Shown piece after piece: positions 16,982-26,418 of a DNA stretch of 64,000 nt (positions within the stretch are counted from its first letter, which is position 1; each line of letters opens with the position of its first letter). This stretch comes from UBA7803 sp963822255 (GTDB taxonomy: Bacteria; Pseudomonadota; Gammaproteobacteria; Pseudomonadales; Azotimanducaceae): NCBI GenBank assembly GCA_963822255.1, contig CAWGGV010000006.1, positions 372,001 through 436,000 on the forward strand, written 5' to 3'. The notes under the pieces are model-generated. The model saw only the letters and a program-made list of their open reading frames with translations. It searched no databases and was not told where the DNA came from. The translations under genes and the position numbers were made by a program.

Positions 16982-19057
16982 TCAGCCGCCGAGATCCATG
17001 CGGTAAGGGGGCAGGGAGTCGAGCAGGGCGCGGCCGTAACGCTGAGTGAGAATGCGGCGGTCCAGCAGGGTGATCCGTCCATGGTCGGCTTCGTGGCGGA
17101 TCAGCCGTCCGCAGGCCTGCACGAGCCGGAGGGCCGCGTCCGGCACCGCGATGTCAAAGAACGGGTTTCGCCCCTGGGCCTCCGCCCACTCCGCCATGGC
17201 CTGATCGAGCGGGTCCTCCGGCACCGCGAACGGCAGCTTGACGATGATCACGTGGCGGCAGTAATCGTCGGGCAGGTCGAGCCCTTCGGCGAAACTGGCG
17301 AGCCCCACCAGATAGCTCGGCTCAGCGGCGTCCACCGCTTGGCGGTGGGCGCTGAGCAGCGCCTGCTTCGAGCCGTCGCCCTGGAACTTCAGCCGCCCCA
17401 CCCAGTCCTCCGGAAGCTGCCGCCGTACTTCGTTGAGCTGCCGCCAGGAGGTGAAGAGCACGAGCGCGCTCACCTCGCTTTCCAGCAGCCCCGGCAGCCG
17501 CTCCGCCACCTCCGCGCTGTGGCCCTGAAAGTCCCGCGGGTCCGAGGCCATGGCGGGCACCGTGAAAGTGGCGATGTTGCGATAGTCGAAGGGGCTGGCG
17601 ATGGTCAGTGCAGTGGTATCGGCGGGAAGCCCGGCACGGTCGAGAAATCGTCGGAAGCTGCCGAGGGCGGTGAGCGTCGCCGAGGTGCAGACGGCGGCGA
17701 AGCAACGGCTCCACAGATGTTCCCGGAGCAGGTGGCCGGGCTCGATGGGCGTGCTCACCAGCTCCACGTCGTGCTCGGAGCGGTTGATCCAGCGGGCATG
17801 GACGCGCGCCGTCTCGGCGCCGGCGCCGGCGTAGTCTTCCAGCAGCTCGGCCACCGCCAATGCCCGCCCCTGCTGCTGGCCGAGCACCGGCAGCCAGTCC
17901 TCGGCCTCGTGAGCGTTCTGCCAGAGACGGTCGCCCGCCAGCACCTCCTGAAGCATCCCGTGCAGCCGTCCCAGGTCCGCGGCGATGTCGGCGATCGGCC
18001 CCTGCGCCTGGATCGCCGGGGTCTCCAGGGCCTCGGGCACACGGCCGAGGGGAAACCGGTGAATCTCCAGGGTTTCGTCCCGGAGCACGAAGTCGAGTTC
18101 GCCGGTCGCCTGGTGCAGGGCCTTCACGAGCTCGCGCGCCTGCGCGCCCTTCTCCGCGACCCGAGTGGCGGCAGCGAGCAGCTCCTCGGGCCTGGCGAAC
18201 CGCTGGGCCATGCTGCCGAGCACCGTGTCCACGGTGTCGAGCCAGTTGGCGGTGGCCCCGAGCCGCGCCGCGGCGGCGAAGTGCTGCTGGGTCTTGTCCG
18301 GCAGGTGGTGGGCCTCGTCAAGCACGTAGATCGTGTCCTCAGGCGGCGGCAGCACAGCGCCGCCGCCCAGCGACAGATCCGACAGCACCAGGTCGTGATT
18401 AGCGACGATCACATCCACCCCGTCCAGGGCGGTGCGGGCCCTGTAGAACGGGCACTGGCGGAAATAGCCGCAGCGCCGGCCGGTGCAGCCGCGATGATCG
18501 GTGGTGACCTGCCGCCACAGCCGCTCCTCGACGCCGTCGCTCCAGTCGTCGAGCTCGCCGTTCCAGCGCTTGTCGGCGAACCGTTCGAGCATGGACTGGA
18601 ACAGCATCAGACCGTCGCCGGCATCGGTGTCGAACAGCGGGATTTCCTGCTGCCCACCGTAGCGCAGGCGATCGTCCAGGCGCTTGAGGCACACGTAGCG
18701 GCCCCGGCCCTTGGCCAGGGCGAAGTCGAACTCGATGCCGCTGTGGCGCTTCAGATCGGGCAGGTCGCGCAGCACCACCTGCTCCTGCAACGCCACCGTG
18801 GCGGTGCTGATCACCACGGACTTGCCGAGGGTGCGGGCGATGGGGATGGCGGGCAGGCAGTAACCGGCGGTCTTGCCGGTGCCGGTGCCCGCCTCCACCG
18901 CCAGAAGGCGCGGTGCTTCGCCCGTGAGGGTTCGCGCCACCTCGGCGATCATCTCTCGCTGGCCGCGTCGGGCGCGGAAACCGCGCGCCGCCAGCCAGGC
19001 CCGGTAGCCTTGCTGGATCTCGCTCTTCAGGGCATCGTCCAGGACCGATTCCGTCAT
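16982..19057 (-). CDS. dinG: DinG-family ATP-dependent DNA helicase
   Basis: A 691-residue XPD/DinG-type superfamily 2 helicase that unwinds DNA 5' to 3'. Walker A is EAGTGTGKTAG near residues 55-65 and the Walker B is VLDEAHH near 245. Four cysteines of a 4Fe-4S cluster are present: one in GRYVCLKRL (about 122) and three in GCTGRRCGYFRQCPF (about 189-202). C-terminal helicase motifs include TSATL, GLDLPDDYCRHVIIVKLPF and QACGRLIRHEAD. It acts in repair and in removing R-loops or clashes with transcription in known members. It follows the transglycosylase lipoprotein gene by 77 bases on the same strand. Confidence 0.94.
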   Translation of the reverse strand: MTESVLDDALKSEIQQGYRAWLAARGFRARRGQREMIAEVARTLTGEAPRLLAVEAGTGTGKTAGYCLPAIPIARTLGKSVVISTATVALQEQVVLRDLPDLKRHSGIEFDFALAKGRGRYVCLKRLDDRLRYGGQQEIPLFDTDAGDGLMLFQSMLERFADKRWNGELDDWSDGVEERLWRQVTTDHRGCTGRRCGYFRQCPFYRARTALDGVDVIVANHDLVLSDLSLGGGAVLPPPEDTIYVLDEAHHLPDKTQQHFAAAARLGATANWLDTVDTVLGSMAQRFARPEELLAAATRVAEKGAQARELVKALHQATGELDFVLRDETLEIHRFPLGRVPEALETPAIQAQGPIADIAADLGRLHGMLQEVLAGDRLWQNAHEAEDWLPVLGQQQGRALAVAELLEDYAGAGAETARVHARWINRSEHDVELVSTPIEPGHLLREHLWSRCFAAVCTSATLTALGSFRRFLDRAGLPADTTALTIASPFDYRNIATFTVPAMASDPRDFQGHSAEVAERLPGLLESEVSALVLFTSWRQLNEVRRQLPEDWVGRLKFQGDGSKQALLSAHRQAVDAAEPSYLVGLASFAEGLDLPDDYCRHVIIVKLPFAVPEDPLDQAMAEWAEAQGRNPFFDIAVPDAALRLVQACGRLIRHEADHGRITLLDRRILTQRYGRALLDSLPPYRMDLGG

Positions 19058-19134
19058 GGCCGGAGCTTACCGCGGCCGCGGCTGGCGCGCGCCCGCGAAA
19101 TGCTCCCGTGGCCGTGCGCGCCGGCGCTTTCCCC

Positions 19135-19755
19135 TCAGAACAGCCAGGACCAGAACCCGCCCCCCAGGCCGTCCTCGCAGCCGGCCAGCTGGCGGCGGTA
19201 ACGGGCGGCGCGGTCCGCCACCTTGCGCGCGTAGCCTTTGACCTTGGAATCGCTCCGCCAGCTGCCATGGCGGTAGCCGGTGGGCCCCTCGTAGTAGGCC
19301 ACGTACAGGTGATATGCATCGTCCCGGGGAATGTTCAGGGTTCGGGCGCTACGATGGTTGTACCAACCGATGAAATCGATGGCATCGTCGAAGTCCGCCC
19401 GGTCGGCGAACAGCCCGCCGCGCGCGTGACGGTAATCCTGCCATGCCTCGTCGGTGGCCTGCGCATAGCCGTACGCGCTGGAAGGGCGGAACCAGGGGAT
19501 CACCCAGAGCAGCCGCCCCCGCGGCGGCCGGGCGTCGGACACGTAGCTGGATTCCTTGTGCACGAACGCCATGGCCACGTGGATGGGAATTCCCCACGTC
19601 CGCTCGGCGCTCCGGGCGTCCCGGTACCAGCCCGGCTTCTCGCGAAACACCTTACAGACATCGTCGGGGGACTGCGGCGGCGTGCTGCTGCAGCCGGCGA
19701 GGACGAGCACCAGCAGCCCCGGTAACAGCGGCAACAGCCTCTTCTCACAGCGCAT
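19135..19755 (-). CDS. Transglycosylase SLT-domain lipoprotein
   Basis: A 206-residue lipoprotein with signal LLVLVLAGC (Cys about 22). The soluble part looks like a lytic transglycosylase: catalytic Glu in AFVHKESSYV (about 69) followed by SSAYGYAQATDEAW, equivalent to the GLMQ-type motif. It would cleave peptidoglycan glycan strands from the outer membrane side. The start overlaps the 3' end of ligA by 11 bases, so it is expressed as the last gene of the gntR-smc-zipA-ligA operon. The pairing with zipA suggests a cell-wall role near division, which is inference. Confidence 0.85.
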   Translation of the reverse strand: MRCEKRLLPLLPGLLVLVLAGCSSTPPQSPDDVCKVFREKPGWYRDARSAERTWGIPIHVAMAFVHKESSYVSDARPPRGRLLWVIPWFRPSSAYGYAQATDEAWQDYRHARGGLFADRADFDDAIDFIGWYNHRSARTLNIPRDDAYHLYVAYYEGPTGYRHGSWRSDSKVKGYARKVADRAARYRRQLAGCEDGLGGGFWSWLF

Positions 19756-21796
19756 GGTGCCGCTCCAGCAGGCGCACCAGCTCCGCCTCGTCCATGACCG
19801 GCACGTCGAGCGCCCGGGCTTTGTCCAGCTTGCTCCCCGCGCCGGGGCCGGCCACCAGCTGGTCGGTGTTCCCGGAGACCGATCCGGTGACCCGCGCGCC
19901 CAGCCGCTGCAGCTTCTCCTTCGCCTCGTCCCTCGTCATGGATTCGAGGGTACCGGTCAGCACCCAGCTCTGCCCGGCCAGGGGCATCGGGCCCCGCACG
20001 ACGGCGGGTGCCGGCCAGCGCACCCCGGCGTCCAACAACGCGTCCACCGCCCGGCGGCGCTCCGGATCCTGGAAGTAGTCGTGCACGGCGGCGGCCACCA
20101 CCGGCCCGACGTCCGGCACCGCTTCCAGGGCTTCCGGCGAGGCGTCGCGCAACGCCTCCAGCGAGCCGAAGTGCTCGGCCAGGGCGTCGGCCGTGGCGGT
20201 GCCGACCTCGCGGATGCCGAGGGCGTAGATGAAACGGGCGAGGGTCGTCTCGCGGCTGCGCGCGAGTGCCGCCACCAGCTTGGCGGCGGACTTCGCCCCC
20301 ATACGCTCAAGATCGGCCAGGGTGTCGGCGTCCAGGGCGAACAGATCGGCGGGCTCCCGCACCAGATCCGCCGCCACGAGCTGCTCCACCAGCTTGGCGC
20401 CGAGGCCCTCGATGTCCAGCGCCAGCCGCGACGCGAAGTGCTGAAGCCCTTCCTTGCGCTGGGCCGGACAGGTTCGGGGACCGGCGGAGCAGCGGGCGAC
20501 CACCTCGCCCTCCGGCCGGACGATGGCGCTGCCGCAGGAGGGGCAGCGGTCCGGCAGCACCACCTCCCGGGCGTCCTTCGGGCGCCTGGCGGCGATCACC
20601 GCCATAACCTGCGGAATCACGTCCCCTGCCCGGCGCAGCATCACCGTGTCGCCCACGTGCAGGTCCAGGCGCGCCACCTCATCCATGTTGTGCAGGGTGG
20701 CGTTGCTCACGGTCACGCCGCCCACGAACACCGGATCGAGCCGGGCCACCGGGGTGATGGCGCCGGTGCGGCCCACCTGGAACTCCACGGCGAGCACCCG
20801 GGTAGTGGCTTCCTCCGCCGGGTACTTGTAAGCCATCGCCCAGCGCGGGCTCCTGGACAAGGTGCCCAGCCGTTGCTGCAGATCCAGGCGGTTCACCTTG
20901 ATGACCACGCCGTCGATGTCGTAGCCGAGCCGATGCCGGCGCGCCAGCAGAGCGCCCAGGTAGTCCTCCGCGCCGTCGACTCCCGTCACCCGGCGCACCT
21001 CCGGGTTGACCCGGAATCCCCAGCCCCGGAGCTTCTCGAGCACGTCGAGCTGGGTCTCGGGCTGCCAGCCGTCCTGCAGCCGGCCGATGCCGTAGCAGAA
21101 CATGGTGAGCGGTCGTCGCGCGGTGAGCTTGGGATCGAGCTGGCGCAGGCTTCCTGCGGCGCCGTTGCGGGGATTCACCAGCGTTTTCTCGCCCGCCTCC
21201 CGGGCCGCGGCGTTGAATGCCTGGAAGTCCGCCTGCGCCATGTAGATCTCCCCGCGCACCTCCAGAACGGACGGGAGCTCCGCCGCATCCACGCGCAGCG
21301 GCACGGCCCGCAGAGTGCGCACGTTGGCGGTGATGTCCTCGCCGGTCCGGCCGTCGCCGCGGGTGGCGCCCAGGGTCAGGCGTCCGTCTTCGTACACCAA
21401 GGTCACGGCCACACCATCGATCTTCGGCTCGCAGACCAGCTCCAGCGGATCGTCCGTGCCGAGCCGCGCCCTGCAGCGCGCCAGCCAGTCCTCGAGCTCA
21501 CCGGCGGTGGTGCATTTGTCCAGAGACAGCATGGGTACCCGGTGCTCGACGGTGGCGAACGCGGTGAGGGGCTCGTCGCCGATGCGCTGGGTGGGGGAAT
21601 CGTCGGTGACCAGCTCCGGCTGCTCCGCCTCCAGCGCCACCAGCTCGTCGTACAGGCGGTCGTACTCGGCGTCGGCAATCTCCGGCGCATCGAGCACGTA
21701 GTAGCGATGATTGTGATAGCGAATCAGCTCGCGCAGCCGGGCGGCGCGCTCGGCAGGCGGCGGGGCGGACCCGCCGGCTGGGGACTTCCGGGCCAC
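19745..21796 (-). CDS. ligA: NAD-dependent DNA ligase
   Basis: A 683-residue ligase that seals nicks in replication and repair using NAD+. The adenylated lysine is Lys125 in CEPKIDGVA. The OB-fold region is around 330-405. A zinc finger (CPSCGSAIV then CSAGPRTCPAQ) lies near 415-440, helix-hairpin-helix repeats near 470-590 (GIREVGTATADAL, VPDVGPVVAAAVH), and a C-terminal BRCT domain starts near 605 (LAGQSWVLTGTL). Length matches the family. It follows zipA by ten bases and overlaps the next gene. Confidence 0.98.
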   Translation of the reverse strand: MARKSPAGGSAPPPAERAARLRELIRYHNHRYYVLDAPEIADAEYDRLYDELVALEAEQPELVTDDSPTQRIGDEPLTAFATVEHRVPMLSLDKCTTAGELEDWLARCRARLGTDDPLELVCEPKIDGVAVTLVYEDGRLTLGATRGDGRTGEDITANVRTLRAVPLRVDAAELPSVLEVRGEIYMAQADFQAFNAAAREAGEKTLVNPRNGAAGSLRQLDPKLTARRPLTMFCYGIGRLQDGWQPETQLDVLEKLRGWGFRVNPEVRRVTGVDGAEDYLGALLARRHRLGYDIDGVVIKVNRLDLQQRLGTLSRSPRWAMAYKYPAEEATTRVLAVEFQVGRTGAITPVARLDPVFVGGVTVSNATLHNMDEVARLDLHVGDTVMLRRAGDVIPQVMAVIAARRPKDAREVVLPDRCPSCGSAIVRPEGEVVARCSAGPRTCPAQRKEGLQHFASRLALDIEGLGAKLVEQLVAADLVREPADLFALDADTLADLERMGAKSAAKLVAALARSRETTLARFIYALGIREVGTATADALAEHFGSLEALRDASPEALEAVPDVGPVVAAAVHDYFQDPERRRAVDALLDAGVRWPAPAVVRGPMPLAGQSWVLTGTLESMTRDEAKEKLQRLGARVTGSVSGNTDQLVAGPGAGSKLDKARALDVPVMDEAELVRLLERHHAL

Positions 21797-21806
21797 GACG
21801 TGTCGC

Positions 21807-22715
21807 TCAAGCGCGCATGGACATCCGGCGCCGGCAGAACTCGGTGATGCGCTGCCGGTAGTGCTCCACCGTCTGCCCCGTCATCACGCTGCGCTGCTCG
21901 TCCTTGAGCTCGCCGCCGACCCGCATGGCCACGTCCCTGGCCACTTTGAGCATGTCCTCGAACGCGTCCATGGGCTGCTCCGGCCCGGGAAGCTGCATGA
22001 AAAAGCACACGCCCGGGGAGCGGAAGTTGTCGAGATCGGCCATGTCGAAGGTGCCGGGCTCCACCACGTTGGCCACGCTGTAGAGGGTGGCCCGGGTCAT
22101 GGGCTCCACCCGGTGAAAGATGTTCATGTCACCGTAACGCAGGCCGCGCGCCCGCATGGTTTCCACCAGCGCCGGGCCGACGAACGGCTTGCCCTTGGGG
22201 GCGAGCACGTTGAGGACGATCAACTCCTCCACCCCCTGCTCCGGCTTGCGGGAGCGCTGCTCGGCCGAATCGTCCTGCTCGGCGGGCTTGCGGGCCGGCC
22301 AGCGGCGCGGCTCGCGGGGCTCGGGCAGCATCACGTCCTTCACCCGATCACGCCGCCGCTCGGCGGCCGCCTCGTCTCGGCGCGGCGCCGCAGGCGCCGG
22401 CCCAAGCCGCGGCTCGGTCTTGCCACGGTTGTCCGCGACGGGCCTCGACGGCTCGCGCGCCTCCCGCGGAGCCCGGCCGAGATCCAGCGCCTCCTGTTGC
22501 GGCTCGTTGGCTTGCACCACCCGCGCGCCGCCGTTGGGAAGCTCGGCGCGCAGGCGCTTCAGATCCTCCTCGTCGTCGACCTCCGGAGGCAGGTCCGTCA
22601 CCAGGTCCAGGCGCAGGGGATCGCGCCGCGCGCGCCAGGCGATCCAGAGACCATGGGCGACCACGGCCGCGATCAGCAGACCGCCTCCGATCAGGATGAA
22701 GTCTTTGATGTCCAC
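21807..22715 (-). CDS. zipA: Cell division protein ZipA
   Basis: A 302-residue inner-membrane division protein that ties FtsZ to the membrane. One N-terminal membrane helix (FILIGGGLLIAAVVAHGLW, residues 6-24) is followed by a charged, Arg/Pro-rich linker to about residue 160. The globular FtsZ-binding domain then runs from EELIVLNVLAPKGKPFVG to the C-terminus, with YGDMNIFHR and VEPGTFDMADLDNF. A REP-like hairpin lies between this gene and smc. Synteny smc-zipA-ligA supports the call. Confidence 0.96.
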   Translation of the reverse strand: MDIKDFILIGGGLLIAAVVAHGLWIAWRARRDPLRLDLVTDLPPEVDDEEDLKRLRAELPNGGARVVQANEPQQEALDLGRAPREAREPSRPVADNRGKTEPRLGPAPAAPRRDEAAAERRRDRVKDVMLPEPREPRRWPARKPAEQDDSAEQRSRKPEQGVEELIVLNVLAPKGKPFVGPALVETMRARGLRYGDMNIFHRVEPMTRATLYSVANVVEPGTFDMADLDNFRSPGVCFFMQLPGPEQPMDAFEDMLKVARDVAMRVGGELKDEQRSVMTGQTVEHYRQRITEFCRRRMSMRA

Positions 22716-22783
22716 GTTCGGCTCCTCGGCCGCAATCTGCGACCCGACAGCTTCCAGACAAGGGTGCGGAACGGCCCGTGGCC

Positions 22784-22832
22784 TGTGGGAGCGGCGTCCC
22801 CGCCGCGATCGCGACCGGAGGTCGCTCCCACA
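22784..22832. repeat. REP/BIME-like palindromic element between smc and zipA
   Basis: TGTGGGAGCG at 22784-22793 is matched by CGCTCCCACA at 22823-22832, a perfect ten-base inverted repeat. The inside contains two nested GC-rich arms, GCGGCG with CGCCGC and a second pair around CGATCGCGA, so the element looks like two REP units head to head. The GTGGGAGCG start is typical of REP sequences in several gammaproteobacteria. It begins three bases past the smc stop and could end, pause or stabilise the smc-zipA transcript. I saw only this one copy in the window. Confidence 0.6.
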
Positions 22833-22835
22833 GAA

Positions 22836-25800
22836 TCAGCCCGCCATCGCCGCCGCTTCCTCCACGTCCACCGACACCAGCCGGGACACCCCCGGCTCGT
22901 GCATCGTCACCCCCATGAGATGGTCGGCCATCTCCATTGTGATCTTATTGTGGGTGATGACGACGAACTGCACGTCGGCCGACATTTCCTTAATCAACTC
23001 GGCGAACCGCGAGACGTTGGCATCGTCCAGCGGGGCGTCCACCTCGTCCAGCAAACATACCGGGCTGGGATTGAGATGGAAAATGGCGAAGATCAGCGCA
23101 ACCGCCGTCATCGCCTTTTCGCCCCCCGAGAGCAGATGCACGCTCGCGTTTCTTTTTCCCGGCGGCCGCGCCATGAGCGAGACGCCGGTGTCGAGCAGAT
23201 CCTCCCCTGTCAGTTCCAGATAAGCGTGTCCTCCGCCGAAGATCTTCGGGAAAAGCTCGCCCAGACGAGCATTGACTCTTTCGAAAGTATCCTTGAAACG
23301 CGTCCGCGTTTCCTTGTCTATTTTTCGAATCGCGGTCAGCAGGGTATCCAGTGCCTGTTCCAGGTCTTCGTTCTGCCGATCGAGATATTCCTTTCGTTCC
23401 GCTTGGGATTCGTACTCTTCGATGGCCGCCAGGTTGATGGGGCCGAGGCGCTGAATGCGCCGGTCGACGGCCGCCAGGGCCTCGACGGCGGCTTCCTCGC
23501 CTGTCGCTCCGTGCACGCCCTTGTCAACCAGGCTGGCCTTCACCACATCGAGGTCGTAGCCGGTGGCGGCGATCTGCGAGACCAGGTTGCGTTCTTCCAC
23601 GGCCAGACCCTGCCGATCCACCCGCGCGGTCTCCAGCGCCGCGCGAAGCTCGCCGAGGCGACTCTCCGCCTGGCCACGCTGATCCTCCAGAGAGCGGATC
23701 TCCTCGTCCAGCACTTCGATCCGCTGGCGCACCTCCCCAAGCGTGTGCTCCTCGGCGAGACGCGCCTCGAGGCGGGCGGCGAGGTCCGCTTCCAGCTCCG
23801 GCAGCGGCCGGGCGCTGTCCTCGATGCCGACCGCCAGGCGCTGCTGCTGCTCCTCGAGCTCCTGGCGCTGGCGGATCAGCCGCGCCCTGGCCGTCTCGCC
23901 CGCCGCCAGCCGCGAGCGCAGGCTTCCGAGCTCGCCGTTCAGCCCATGGTAGTGATCCCGGCTGGCGCGCGCCGCGGCCCGGGCTTCCTCCAGGGAGCGC
24001 TCGCTGTCCTCCCGGGTGATCGCGAACGCGGACCGCTCGGCGGCCAGGCCTTCGCGCTGCTGCTCGGCGTCGGCCAGCTTCGCCCGCGCCTCGTGCAGGC
24101 GCTCGGTCTCCTGAGTGATCTGCGCGGCGATCTCCTCGTGCTCCCGCTGCACCCGTTCCCGGCGGGCGTCCGCTTCCTCTTTGCGGACCCGGCGCACGCC
24201 GTGGGCCGTCTTCAGCTCGCCGAGCCGCTTATTGAGATCGTTGGCGGTCGTCTGCAGACGGTCGCGTTCGGCTTCCAGCCCTTCCACCCGGACCCGCGAT
24301 TCGCTGACCTCGCCCTGCAACACGGCGAGATTGCGCTCCGCCTCCTCCAGCCGCATGTTCAGGGCATCGATCTCCTGGGCCCGCTCGATGATGCCGGACT
24401 CGCCGGGATCAGCGCAGAGCACCCGCACCCAATCCGGCCCCACCCACACGCCCTGACGGGTGATGATGCTTTCGTAGGGACGCAGCCGGTGGCGCTGGGC
24501 GAAGGCCAGGTCGGTGCTCTCGGCCGCATAGATGCCGTGGAGTATCGAGCCGAGCTTCAGGTCGTGGCTCTGCACCAGCGAGGCCAGGCTCGGCAGCTCG
24601 CCCTGATAGGGCGCTTCCAGGCGGGCTTCCACCAGAATGACCGTGCCCTGGTCGAGCCGCCCGAGAGCCGCCTCGAAATCGTCGAGGTGCCCCACGTGGA
24701 TGGCCTGCAGATAATCACCGAGCACCGACTCCACCGCGCGTTCCCAGCCGGGCGCGACCGCCAGCACCTCGCCGAGGCGTTCGGCGCTGTCGAGGCCCTG
24801 TTCGGCCAGCCAGTCGTGGGCCTCGCGGTCGCCGCGGCCGAGGGCCGCCTGCTGCATCGCCTGCAGGCTCGCCAGCTCGTGGCGCAGGTTGTGAACGTCG
24901 CCGCGGGCTTCCTCCAGCACGCGATCGGTGGCCAGCACCTCTTCGCGGGCGGCGGCCAGATCGGCCAGGCAGCGGTCGATGTCGGCTTCCACCCGGCGCC
25001 GCTCGTCCTCACCGCCAACGATGTCCCGGGCCAGGCTGTCGACGTCGTCGCTGGCCACCACCGGCACGTTCCCGGCATCCTCGACCAGCCGCTCGCGCCG
25101 GCTCTTCAGCCGGCCGATGAGCTGCTCGAGGTGATCCACGCGCGAGGCCTGCACCTCGGCACTGCGCTCCTGATCCGCCACCCGGCCGTTCAACGATTCC
25201 CATTCCGCTTGCCAGGCCCGGTGCCGGCCCTCCAGCTCGGCGAGCCGCTGCTGGCAGGACTCGTCGGCGTGGGCGGCCTCGTCTACCTGGGGGCCCAGCT
25301 CCGTCACCCGGCCGCTGAGCTCGGCGATCTCCGCTTCGTCCATGGCGAGCTGCCGGACTGCCTCCCCGGAGCGTTGCGACACCGTCGCCAGGTCCAGCTC
25401 GAGCTGCTTGACCCGCTGCTGGTTGAACTGAATGGCTTCCTCGATGCGGGCGATGTCGGCGCCGATCTGGTAGTAGCGTCCCTGAACCCGGTTCAGCTCC
25501 TCCGAGGCGTCGCCGTGACGGGACCGCGCACGTTCGATGCCGGTGTCGACGTGCTGCTGCTCGGCCGCCGCCTTCTCCAGCGCCACCTCCAGACCGCGGA
25601 TCTCCCGCTCCCGGGTCTCCAGCACGCCGTGCAGAGCGAGATAGCGCAGGGTGTGCAGCTCGGCGGTGAGCCGGCGTTCCTCCTGCTTGAGCTCCTTGTA
25701 GCGCTCGGCGGCCCGCGCCTGGCGCTGCAGCCGGTCGAGCTGACGGCCGAGCTCTTCGCGCAGATCCGTCAGCCGCTCGAGATTCTCCCGGGTGTGGCGG

Positions 25801-26351
25801 ATGCGGGTCTCGGTCTCGCGGCGCCGCTCCTTGTACTTGGAGATGCCGGCCGCTTCTTCCAGGTACACCCTGAGATCGTCGGGCTTGGCTTCGACGAGCT
25901 GGCTGATCATGCCCTGCTCGATGATGGAGTAGCTGCGCGGCCCGAAGCCGGTGCCGAGGAAGATGTCCATGATGTCCCGGCGCCGGCAGCGGTTGCCGTT
26001 CAGGAAGTAGTTGGACTGGGCGTCCCGGGTCACCTGGCGGCGGATGGCAATCTCCGCATAGGCGGAATACTCGCCGCCGATGCGACCGTCGCTGTTGTCG
26101 AAGACCAGCTCGATGCTTGCCTGGGCGGTGGGCTTGCGGGTGCCGGCACCGTTGAAGATGACGTCGGTGAGGTTCTCGCCGCGCAGCTGCTTGGCGGAGC
26201 TTTCGCCCATCACCCAGCGCACCGCATCGATGATGTTCGACTTACCGCAACCGTTCGGGCCCACCACCGCGCAGCGATTGCCGGGGAGGGTGACGGTAGT
26301 CGGATCGACGAAAGACTTGAACCCGGCGAGTTTGATCTGCTTCAGCCGCAT
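22836..26351 (-). CDS. smc: Chromosome segregation protein SMC
   Basis: A 1171-residue SMC ATPase that organises and helps segregate the chromosome. I chose the ATG at 26351 (MRLKQIKLAGFKSF), the usual family start; a GTG at 26372 would add seven residues. Walker A is VGPNGCGKSNII near residue 32. Two long coiled coils flank a hinge near residues 510-660 (containing VAPGWERAVESVLGDYLQ). The C-terminal ATPase half has the ABC signature LLSGGEKAMTAVAL and Walker B VCLLDEVDAPLDD. Many gammaproteobacteria use MukBEF instead, so SMC here supports a pseudomonad-like lineage. Confidence 0.97.
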   Translation of the reverse strand: MRLKQIKLAGFKSFVDPTTVTLPGNRCAVVGPNGCGKSNIIDAVRWVMGESSAKQLRGENLTDVIFNGAGTRKPTAQASIELVFDNSDGRIGGEYSAYAEIAIRRQVTRDAQSNYFLNGNRCRRRDIMDIFLGTGFGPRSYSIIEQGMISQLVEAKPDDLRVYLEEAAGISKYKERRRETETRIRHTRENLERLTDLREELGRQLDRLQRQARAAERYKELKQEERRLTAELHTLRYLALHGVLETREREIRGLEVALEKAAAEQQHVDTGIERARSRHGDASEELNRVQGRYYQIGADIARIEEAIQFNQQRVKQLELDLATVSQRSGEAVRQLAMDEAEIAELSGRVTELGPQVDEAAHADESCQQRLAELEGRHRAWQAEWESLNGRVADQERSAEVQASRVDHLEQLIGRLKSRRERLVEDAGNVPVVASDDVDSLARDIVGGEDERRRVEADIDRCLADLAAAREEVLATDRVLEEARGDVHNLRHELASLQAMQQAALGRGDREAHDWLAEQGLDSAERLGEVLAVAPGWERAVESVLGDYLQAIHVGHLDDFEAALGRLDQGTVILVEARLEAPYQGELPSLASLVQSHDLKLGSILHGIYAAESTDLAFAQRHRLRPYESIITRQGVWVGPDWVRVLCADPGESGIIERAQEIDALNMRLEEAERNLAVLQGEVSESRVRVEGLEAERDRLQTTANDLNKRLGELKTAHGVRRVRKEEADARRERVQREHEEIAAQITQETERLHEARAKLADAEQQREGLAAERSAFAITREDSERSLEEARAAARASRDHYHGLNGELGSLRSRLAAGETARARLIRQRQELEEQQQRLAVGIEDSARPLPELEADLAARLEARLAEEHTLGEVRQRIEVLDEEIRSLEDQRGQAESRLGELRAALETARVDRQGLAVEERNLVSQIAATGYDLDVVKASLVDKGVHGATGEEAAVEALAAVDRRIQRLGPINLAAIEEYESQAERKEYLDRQNEDLEQALDTLLTAIRKIDKETRTRFKDTFERVNARLGELFPKIFGGGHAYLELTGEDLLDTGVSLMARPPGKRNASVHLLSGGEKAMTAVALIFAIFHLNPSPVCLLDEVDAPLDDANVSRFAELIKEMSADVQFVVITHNKITMEMADHLMGVTMHEPGVSRLVSVDVEEAAAMAG

Positions 26352-26418
26352 CCGGACGGTTGAGACCCCCACCCTGCAAGACTCTGCGAAGCTGGGAGTC
26401 TAAAGCATTTGCGCCGGC

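Noticed and set aside
21861..26363. A 1500-codon open frame on the plus strand opposite smc and zipA
   Set aside because: It is antisense to two certain genes, has no recognisable domain and is His/Arg/Leu/Gln-rich as expected from GC-rich codon complement. It is a shadow.
26379..26401. Inverted repeat AGACTC/GAGTCT between gntR and smc as a terminator
   Set aside because: Only six base pairs with an 11-base loop and no T run; likely chance or a minor operator.
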